Shown: one piece after another, positions 49,301 through 60,300 of the stretch | Position numbering within the stretch: position 1 is the first letter of the stretch | Layout of the letters: each line of letters opens with the position of its first letter | Made by a program: the position numbers and the translations under genes | DNA from: Kingdonia uniflora | Lineage: Eukaryota; Streptophyta; Magnoliopsida; Ranunculales; Circaeasteraceae | Direction of reading: 5' to 3' | Assembly: GCA_014058105.1 (NCBI GenBank) | Contig: JACGCM010000440.1 | Location: forward strand, 3,162,001-3,226,000 | DNA: 64,000 nt | The notes under the pieces: generated by a model | What the model was told of the DNA's origin: nothing | Databases searched by the model: none | The model's input: only the letters and a program-made list of their open reading frames with translations

Positions 49301-52300
49301 AGAGTGAAATATGTTATGAAGGTACGCCTGGATTCAGTTAATATTGGAGTATGCAGATATCTATTTCTAATATTGACCTCTAGTTGTTGGAAAGTGGAGA
49401 GTACACGTTGGACAGTGGCTAAATGATTCAAATTGGATTAGAAAGTTGGTGTGTTTTAAGTGGTACTATATGTTGCTACATCAATAAACTTCTACATTCA
49501 TAAGACGGTCACAAAGGGGATCTTTTTTTTTTTTTTTTGAATGTAGACGAAAGCCATACGAGTTTTTTCTCACTCCATCATTGTATCATACCTATCAATT
49601 TGAGGAGAGGATCATGTAGTTGAGAAGATTTTATTAAGAAAAGCATCGCATTTGAGTATTCCATCTATAATATTTTTTTCTCCACTTGGAGAGGTTAGGG
49701 TTTGTATGATTACTAGGATTGGTTTGAGGAGAGGTATGGATGTTAAGGTAGTAAGTCATCTTGATGATGAGGATGACATGATTCATTATTTACTTTTGCA
49801 TTGTTCATTTCCTTCTAGAATATGGAAACATTTCTATTCATTCTAATGGTGGGAGCTTCCATTAATGATTGCACAAGTAATAGAGATCAAAATCGAAATT
49901 AAATCCTAATTTCTTAAACCAAATTAGAGCATTTTTATTAGCTTTAAAAGAATTCAACTAAATCTAACCTTAAAACAGCTCAATCCTTCTACCCCATACT
50001 ATGGTTTGGCAAAGCCCTATTTATAATTGTTCCTACTAGTTCCTTACCAAATCCCAATTCTACTTGGACTAGAAGTCCTTAATGAACCAAAATAGAAATG
50101 AACAAAATAAATAAAAGAAAATAGAAAGAAAGGGTGGGGAAAAGATTGGCAACATAGGAAAGAGATAATCCTCGAGATGTGTGTGACTATGATGTCCTCA
50201 TCGCATTTCTTCATTCTTTTAGGAGTATATGGGGTGTTTCTGTGTACTTGAGGGATAACTGACGACCTCCTAATGCCATTGCTGATATAATCATGTGGGA
50301 TCTCACTTTACGCGTATTTACGATTTATTTGGAGAGGAGAATGCAAGCATTTTCATGTGAAACCTAAAATGGTGTGCTGAATCGTAATTAGTTAATGGGT
50401 GTTCTTTCCCTCATTATATGGAAGATGTCTTGTGCAATGAGGCTGTTTGACGTGTTATAGATTTGATTATTTTCTGTGTTCTCTAGGGTTGAATGTTTTA
50501 TTCCAATTTGAAAAGCTTTCTTTTAGCTGTTATGATATTTACCTTTAAAAAAACTGGTGTGGAAAGTTAGTTGATATTTGTTTCTCAGCCTAAATGTAAT
50601 TTTCTGTGTTTTTGTATTCTATAACTTTTCCAATATCAATAAATGATTACTTATACGGGAGTTGAACTTTTCTTACAGGATACGATGCAACAGTTAACTC
50701 CAGAGGTTATTTCTCATTTTGGGGCAACAGTTTTAACGAAGATATCTCATTTCTTTGATGAGTACGTGGAAATTTTGATTAAAGCATTACCAGGACCATC
50801 TGAAGATGAGAACCTTGCAGAAAATAAAGAGTACGTATATTATAAGGCTGAAACTGATTCCCAACAGCTCGCACTTTTGGGAACTGCATTTACTGTAGCC
50901 GATGAACTACTACCGATGGCTGTTTCAAGGATTTGGAGTGGGAAAAGTGAGTTGAAGGAACCAGGTAGTGGGCCTGCTGAAAATGTTGGACCTGCTACTA
51001 GTGCCATAGAATTTAAGGACTGGAAGCGGCATCTTCAACACTCTCTGGATAAACTCAGAGATCATTTCTGTCGACAATATGTTTTGAACTTTATATACTC
51101 GAGAGAAGGCAAAACCCGATTAGATGCGCAAATTTACTTACATGGGATAGGAGAAGATCTATATTGGGACTCCCAACCACTGGCTTCACTGCCATTCCAG
51201 GTGATGCATTTTCTTTATCTATTTGTGCTCTTACAAGCTTTATATAATTTGAACCTAGGCATATTCATTTAGCAGATATATGGGATGTCTGCCTTACAAC
51301 AAAGAGACACTATTGCACATAGAGCTAGTAGAATTTTCTTTTACTGGTTTTCTTATGTATTTCAATATTTACGAATACATACGAGATTAAATTCTCATAC
51401 GTACATGGCAAAGGTCAAAATCTCGATATCAGCCAAAATATCGCCATTAATGATTTTCAAATTCCGATATATCGAAAATATAGGCTGATATATCAGAGTT
51501 GTGTGGTTATTATGAAAAAATCAATAAATTAAAAGCCATAGAGATGGCAGGAGATAAGGCTCCGCCTCCATGCTCCTGCTTGCTTTGAAAAGGAAAGGAA
51601 TTTCAAACAAAACCCCCTCAACATGCAAAAAGGGAGGGCAAGTATTCATGGAATGCCCCTCAATATACAAAAGAATTTCATTCTTTTATGTAATATCATT
51701 ATTACACCCCCCCCCCCCCCCCCCCCCCTTCAGTTTCTCTGAGCCAGGCTCTGTTTTTATTCTGTTGACGTATTTCAAAGCTGCGACAACTATATCTTGA
51801 AGTTCTTTTGTTGTTTGGTCAGCCTCAGTATGCTTTGTCTCATGAAAGCCCAGGTAATTAACACCAACCTCAGCTTTCAATTGATGAACCAAAGCCTGCT
51901 TCACCTTCTTAGGATCGTGTTTGAGCGGGAAGGATCTAACTCGTGAAGATCTCTGTGTTACTGTATTGAATCAATCTACCTGTCCATAATGAACTCTTAG
52001 TACTCAAGAGGGGGTCTCCCCTTGCAAAAGTCCCTTGTGCTGTCCCGTTGTAGGCGCCATATTTCAAAAAGGAGGAGTTTCACTAACCACAGGCCCGGCC
52101 CTGGCTATAGGCGCAAGAGGCGACTGCTTAGGGCCCCAAAATTTTAACTCAAAATAGGGCCCCAAAATTTCTAAGTACTATATACAAAAAATCCCCTATT
52201 TTGATACTAGTAATATAAGATAACTCATTTGGTTAGAGTACTTAAATTTAATCTGAAGGTCAAAGGTTCAGTTCCTACCTTAGTTACATTAAAAGAATTC

Positions 52301-55300
52301 AGAATTTTTGCTTTAAAAATGCCTTTGGACAAAAAAAATAAAATCCCCTGGGGGCCCATTTTTGGACCTCGCCTAGGGCCGGCCTTGACCAACCAGATGC
52401 TATTTCTCGATAAACAGCTATATTCTCGTTAGAAAATATTTGTATTCGTTTTTTGCCAATTATAGAAAGAGGAAGTCCTAGATCTGTCTCAGCAAACTCT
52501 CCAATTCACGATTTAAATGTTGAGATCGAATTTGGGTAGAAATAGCATAAGTACCTTGATATGCTCAACCACTAACAATTGTATCACCATAGAGCTAACT
52601 GGAGCCTTTAAACTCTGTTTAACCCCTGTTTAGTAGGGTTGGCGTATGCTTATTAGAACTAGACTCAAAGATAAGTGGTGATGGTGAAAATTGTTCACAG
52701 GTGGATTACTTCAAAATTACGAGGGGTAATGGTTTTATATAGGGATCCGTAACCCTGAATTTCCAACCCCATGGGGTTTTGAACCCACAACTCCTCTCTT
52801 GGTGGAGGGTCACAGCCACCACTGGGCCAAGAGCCTAATGGGCCTATTCATTCCTCATATGAAGCGGTTGGTAGGATGACTAATAGAGCTGTAGCAAATG
52901 GAGTGATGGGATAGATTGAAAGTTGGTCAAGAACATATTGTAAGGCATTTTTAGTTATTGATGATACTTTGCTTATCATTATAGCCTTCAACCCTCATAT
53001 GAAGTTCCTTAGAGAACTTTTGTGTTTTTCTAAGGCCGTATCTTGCCTTTGCGTTAATATTAATAAGCGTGACACTTTGGGGTGTAGAAGCCCCTCATTT
53101 AATCACTTTAAGCGAGACACTGGGTTTTGTTGAGGCTCTTCCATCTACCTTTTGGCGGTGGGGATTCTAGTTGGGGTGAGAGCAAAGTCGAAAGGCATTT
53201 GGGATCATCTTATTGAGAGATTATACAAGAGATTTAGCAGGTGGAGTACAAGGCAGAGTTTCAAAAGCTTGATAGGGTGACTTTATTGACAAACACATTT
53301 GTGAGCTTCCTAATCTGCTATGTCTTTCTATACTCTACCTAAGGTTGTGGATATGGATTAGAGCCTCTTTAAACCATCAATTTTTTTTTTCCTAGGAATG
53401 AAACGGGGGAGGTCCTTAAGATTCCTCACTTGTATTCACCAAGAACTTCAACTCTTGAGGCACCTTGCTGAATTCTTCTCTACCTCAAGTGTTCATATGA
53501 CAAAAGGATATTTTGGCTGCCATGGTCATTTTCATGTACAGATCCCTATCGGACAAGCTTTGGGATTGCCAGCCGTATATCGTGCTCGTTTGTTGGAGTA
53601 ATCTTTCCTGGAGAAGCAAGAAACAATCTATAGTAGCCAGATCCAGTTCAATTAAGAAATTCAAGGGAAAGATTTAATTCTATGAAAATGAGCATAATCA
53701 CATAGGTTTAAATAGACATTCATCTAGACTTCTAATTATAAACTAACTCAAATAGTAATAACTCCAGCGGACTCTTAATGACTTGATTCTACGTAGCACA
53801 CTACGCCATATTATGCCGATCTTTAAATTCTTTAGAATTTAACTGCGGTGAAAGGAGGTAGATTTAATTCTACAATTGATTGATTACTAATGAGCATTAT
53901 TACATGGTTTAAATATAGAACCATCTAGACTCAATTAATTGATAACTTAAAATAGTACTAACTAGAGCCTATTCTGGATTTGGATACCAACTGAGGCTTG
54001 GTTAGTTGGTAGGGCTATTGCTTGGAAAACCAAGAGTCCTGGGATCAATTCAGAAATCTTAATGTCTTGATTAGGTGTTCCTCCCCACACCATATTATGG
54101 TGCTCCTCAGAAGCACACCATTACACTCCAACACAATCACACCAGAACAAATTTGTTCAATTATTTGCAAATCTATCATCGTATTAGACATAGCTGGCTA
54201 TTTCATCACATAACTCACTTCATATTTTCGACTACTATTTGACTCTGTAATTCTTGCGGTTGAGACAAACTAAAAGTTGGAAGATTTTTGAAGATGTAAA
54301 GATCCTTCTCTGTATATCCATTGCCAAATATTTTCCTCATGACCACATCTTTAAAAATCAATGAGAGGAAAATAATATCAAATCCTAAGTCCAGTCTAAT
54401 GAATATCTTTTGTAGTCCACAAATTTGAAATTTAGTATCCACTATCCAACAGTCAAATCTAGCCCCTTTTTTTAAATGGGTGCCTTTGGCATGCCCACGT
54501 GCGTCTGATACCCTAATATACTATGTAATATATCTCACCACTATGGTCCTGTCGAGCTCGATGTGCCTTAATCACTCTATCCCACTCACAATCTCCTCAG
54601 TTGGCGTTTTTTTTTGCATTATATCTTGTAGTTGCATGTTTCTACAATGCTTAAGTGCTTGGCCTCAACACAAAAATCTCCATGTTTTTTTGGCGTATAT
54701 AATGTTATATACACCGAAAATTATTATAACTAAATTGATATCAATTTTAGATTCATAAGTATAAATATCTTCCTAATTTAAAAATAAATAGCTAACATTA
54801 AGTCTTTGTAAAGTTGTTGACGACGGAGAGACTAGAGAGGTCATCCTTAGGTTGTAATGGATTGATTTCTATGAAAAAGTCAGTTCTATAAATAAATAGA
54901 AGTTCATTAGAATGGAATGGACTTAAAAGTACCCAATATTAGTTTTTGAGAAATGCGAGTCTTACAAATCAGATAAAGTGAAAACCAGTTTTAGAAGTTA
55001 ATAAAAAAAACCGCTTTAGGAAATAGTCTAAGACCGGGAAGGATGATTGACATGGAACCATGTGTGCATGTGCGTGCGTGCGTGTCAGCTCCTCAAGATA
55101 ACGAGCAGATGAATTGTGTACCATTGTCCCAGTTATACATGTGGATATTCCTCACTTCATTTCGTAACTAGTGTGTGGTTTTGAAATGATCACTTTCATT
55201 TGAGATAGGCTTAACCGCCCAGCAGTCGAAAAAGATTAATTAGCCGATTGTCAACAATGTACTCGAGAAGTGTGTCGTTTCATTCTACAATTATTATATG

Positions 55301-57284
55301 TTCACCCTCTTTTGTACAATCACTTTCATTCACATCCTAGAGCTCGTCAGCTTTGGGGACAGATGTGGTGTTCATTATTTCAGTTGCTAAAATGGCAGTA
55401 GATTATACACGGCCTTTAACTCTGAAGTCGTGAAAATACATTCCACGTGCAGTACATTTATGGTTAAGGGAAAATGATAAATGATAAGATTAGTTTGATG
55501 AATGCAGGCTTTGTTTGGAAAGTTACAACAGTTGGCAACAGTTGCTGGAGATGTATTACTTGGGAAAGAGAAGATACAGAAAATTTTACTTGCCAGGCTG
55601 ACAGAAACGGTAGTAATGTGGCTATCGGATGAGCAGGAGTTTTGGGATGTGTTTGAGGATGATTCATGCCCCCTTCACCCTTTTGGGTTGCAGCAGGTAC
55701 AATTTACTTTCTTTTCCAAACTTAACTTCTTATTGTTGATTTGGTACACTTAACACATGACGAAAGTATTGTTGACCTTATCCTTTGTTTTTTCCTCTGC
55801 TTTACTTTTTTTTTTCTTTATGTGAGTTGGTAACAGAAATAGGCATCCAAATCATATCATTATGAGTCGACCATTCTTCTAATCAAAAAGATGATGTGAT
55901 CAGTTACTTATGTAAATTATATGACCCAATATAAATTGTATAATCAAACTAGTACATGTGTGAATGTATCTTACATGTGATCTCTCTCTCTCCGGCCATT
56001 TTTTTCTTCTGCGACATACCGAGTTGGAATTTCCATTTTCAGACTGATCTTCTTGATAGAAATGGAAAACCTTGGATCTGACAAATGAAAATTTATGGAG
56101 AGAGTGTGAAAGTTTGGTACAAGCTAGGAATGCAAGAGGCGGGTATCGAAGTATGAATTTCCCGAAACGCTTGGTTTGGAGGAAGAATATTCCGTCTAAA
56201 CTAATCTTCTTCTATTGGAAGTTGGCTTGGAGGCAAATAACGACTAGATATGAACTTACAAGGATATATTAAAGTGGATTCTTTATGCCTTCTTTGAGGT
56301 ATATTATATATGAGTCCATTGATCACCTACTTATGGGTATTTGGACCTGGTTTTATTATATATTTGAAAGCATGGTGGTGAAAGTAGGACCTTACTTCGT
56401 ATGCATGGATGGCCTTTATGGAGGAAATGAACGATAGACATTTCGAAAGTAAGACCAAGACCGTGGAAGCAATCATCATTGACATTATGTGGACACTTTT
56501 ATATTGGCCATCATCATCCATATATAAGCGTTTGGGGGTGGGGGTTAAGTTCGAAGATCTTATTATGAGTTTAAAGGATATAGTTTTATCGGAATCTAAC
56601 ATGACGCGGTAATTTTGTTATGATTTTTTTCTTCCTTTTCCTTGGTGTTGTTTACTTTCTACCTCAAAAGGGTTTTTTTGAGTTAATCAATAATTAATCT
56701 TTACCTTTTCAAAAAATAAAATAATAAATAGTAGAAACAAATAAAAGTTCAAGTTGATTTTGTAGGCAATTAAGTATTCTTGAGTTGAAGCTTTCGTCTA
56801 CATAATATGCACCAAATTGATATAAACCCATAAATTTTATAGCGATTCTCCCTTGTTTTTGTAGTGATTCACATCTCTTCTACCACAACTTATTGTTTAT
56901 TGCAGGGGTGGCGCAAGGATTTCATGTTTGGGGGCGGAGCCCCCCATTTTTTTTTGCCATTTAGCGGTATTTTAAGCTTAAAAATTAATCAAATATAATA
57001 TTATATTTGACTAGCAAATTATACGGATTCACTTCTCCTCTCGTAAAAAAAATCGAAGCTTTTTACGGCAATGACATGATCACCTTAAAGTGAAAAAATT
57101 ATCAAAATAAGGTTTTTATTTGATGACATCAAGAATTGAGCCTTAGACTCTTGGATTAGAAGCTCCTCACTTTACCAGTTGAGCTAACTTTCTTTGATGT
57201 CATTAGGACAAAGAAAAATGTACATATTTTAATTTAATTTTTTTTTTTAATATATCTATATAGGTATTTTTTAACAAAATTCTT

Positions 57285-57329
<45 letters not shown>

Positions 57330-60300
57330 GGGGGGGAGCTAAATCCGCCCCTAGTTTGTTGTTTTAAATCAGCCTATGAGATCTGTACTTTTATTGCATC
57401 TGTATTGCAATGTTCCATATTATGGAAGGTAATTACGATATGTGGCTTGTGAATTCGAAAACCCCAGCTATCTGTGATATCTTGGATTTGAGAAAGATAT
57501 AGACGACGAAAACGAGAAGTGAAGCCAAGGGTTTTGTCGGTTACTCGTGATTCTTCAAGTTTTTGATTTCTTCTCTCGAATCTCCTCCTCTATAGAGTTT
57601 TAATTTCCAAGATAGAAGATTTCCTCCTCATGTCAATCTCTCCAGTTTGCAATTCTGTCTTTGTTATTTCCCCTCTATAACCTCTTTGTGATTTCCTCTC
57701 GCGATAACACTATAATCACGCACATCTATTCTCTATTTGCTTGGGTTTAACTGAACATCTCATCTCTGTGCTACAATTTCTTTATTTCTTATTGGGTTTA
57801 AGTTTTGAGGAGACACACCAAAGCCGAGAATGAAAAATCTGAATTATTCGGAGAGTGGTCAAACTTTTTTCAGAAGAGGAGATGGTGCGAGTCGCATGTA
57901 ACCTCCACTCTTTGTGTATCTATATTTGTCCTTTCTTGCAAGTAGCCTGTTATTATTTTTAGAAAATTTGACTTAACCCCCAGATTTGAATATTTATTAG
58001 CAATTGGTCATATTTGCTAAAAACTGACCTTACCCCCCATTCTCAGATTTCACAATGCTCAACTATAGTTGGCTGATCATAGACTGACGTTGACCATGTT
58101 CAAAACTATCTTCACACTGCCTATGTGTCACCTATAATCCTGCATAGAAATCAAAATAGCCTCATTTATATTTTTCATAAGTGAGACACAAGTACCCCAT
58201 CGAACGGCTTATTTTATAATCGTTGGTCAAGGCTTTGAACATCTGAGCGATTTGGATGAAAGGGACTGCTGTGATTGGATTTCAACGGAGATCTTTCTCG
58301 TTTTTTCTAAACAACTGTCGAAAGGGACTGCTCTCTCTCTCTTATCAATCTCCACCATGCCAACAGCTATGCGCTCCTTAAGTTTCTCTCGCAACATCTC
58401 CTTACCAATCCAAAATACCCAAGCAGGAGACCATCTCTAGAAAAAAAAACAAAATATCTCCTCCTAAAACTCCCAATGGTCACTGGTTACTACTTCATAC
58501 CAATTCAAAGAGAAGGGTTTTTGTGACATAATGGGTCTTAGCTCTGGAAACACACTCTCTCTAGACCTTTCTGTCCTCATAGTTACACTTGACTTTATAA
58601 AGACAATTCGTCTTTTTTCTTCAATCAAAGGGTATTCACCAAAATGACGTGTAGAATCCTTCGTAGGTGCTCTAAGTCCCTAATATCTAGCATCAAACAT
58701 GATCTCCTCCCTGTTTTTAAATTCCTCTCAGAGATCTCAATCTTTCAACTTGAAACTTTAGAAAATCATTTACCAAAATTATTAGTCACTAGTGCGAGAA
58801 AGCAACCGAAATCAACTGAAATCATTCAAGTTCTTAAGACTCGGAGTTATTTGTCTCGGGGTTGAGAACTCACTAATAACCAAGTTGGACTACATAGTGG
58901 AGTTGGGTTTTTCAAAGGATAAAGTCAAGGCAGAAGAAGGATTAACTTCTTGTTTCTCCTGGTATGTCAACTTTTGCAGAACGATTATGGTTGATTAATT
59001 TCAACGTTTGCTACTTCTGGAGAGCAATAATAATGTAAACAATAAAGCTGGAGTAAATAAAACTTTGATTGGAGAAATTTCAATTTGGGAAAAAGAATTG
59101 GGTAATCGCAATTGGGTGAGAGAAGAACCTTTTCCTAGCAATGAAGATAAGAGGAGCAAGATTTAATGGATTTCCAATGGCAAGATTACAGTGTTGCTTG
59201 TCCCTTGTATTGTTTTGGATATATTTAGGCAATTACTTGTTGAATTATAGTAGTTGATGTGTAATTCTTATGTTGGAAATTTAAAGTTGAGTCATAATGA
59301 CTGGGTAAAGATGTGTTTTATAATCTTTATTTATACTGGTCAGCGATCTTTCTGACCATCAGAAATCTGATATTAGGGGCAAAGTCAGTTTTTGGCAAAT
59401 ACGGGGGCTAATCACTAATAAACTTCTTTATATGTTGTAGAAGTATGGCCTCACTGTTATTGTGCCTCTATACTTCTGGAGGTAAAGAAGGGTTTTAAAT
59501 TTTATGTGTCTGTACACAAACATTCAGATGTTGTTGACCATCGGGAAATCTGAGATTGGGCATAATCCTCGAAGTGGCCTCAAACTCATTAACGCAAAAT
59601 GGCATCTAGGTCTGTTTTAGAAGTATGGTTTCTTTGTTGACGGAATTGTGCCTTTATTAGTCATAGTTGCTGATGTTGAGTTTGAGTAGAAAATAATGAA
59701 GTTTAATTTGATTTTGTTTTTTAACTGAGTGTTCTTAATTCGAAGCTTCTGCCCACTAAATACAAGTTACCCACTCTAGAAAGATGATTTATTATACCAC
59801 CTGCAAAGCAGAGAAAACTAGTAGTTTTAAGGATTCTCCTTTTATGGAGAAAACTTCTCAACTATTTTTCTTCTTCTTGGTATTTCGCTTATTAACCCAA
59901 CTTAAAATAATTATGTACTTTTGCAGTTAATACTTGATATGTACTTCACCGTTGAAATTGCTGTTTGCGGAGGCTACCCATCCCGAAACGTTCAGCAGAT
60001 AACATCAGCAATAATTGCTCGAGCTATCAAAACCTTCTCTGCCAGAGGTATCGACCCACAGAGGTACATCTCCATCTATATATGTGTTATTTTATTCATT
60101 TAGTTATTGATTCCTCGCCCACTATTTGCTAACTATTATTTTGTGATACTCACAGTGCACTTCCCGAGGATGAATGGTTTGTTAATACTGCAAAGACGGC
60201 AATAAACAAGCTTCTCTTGAAGACATCAGGTTCTGAGGCCTCAGATACTGACGATGAACACATTACTCTACATGATGAGATCATTTCAGATTCTGACGAT

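Larger units (their letters stand above)
56903..57353. mobile_element. hAT-family MITE (hAT-2) with an internal tRNA-like segment
   Basis: Ends CAGGGGTGGCGCAAGGATTT and, reverse-complemented, TAGGGGCGGATTTAG, the same pair as hAT-1. Flanking 8-mers GTTTATTG (56895-56902) and GTTTGTTG (57354-57361) are a target duplication with one mismatch. 451 bp, no coding capacity. A (GT)n run and a G30 tract (57299-57328) lie just inside the right end. Confidence 0.87.

Noticed and set aside
52214..52280. True tRNA gene
   Set aside because: A/B boxes and spacing fit, but stems are imperfect and the segment is internal to a MITE; kept as tRNA-like only.
57126..57195. True tRNA gene on the minus strand
   Set aside because: B box has mismatches and no proper acceptor or T-arm pairing; internal to hAT-2.
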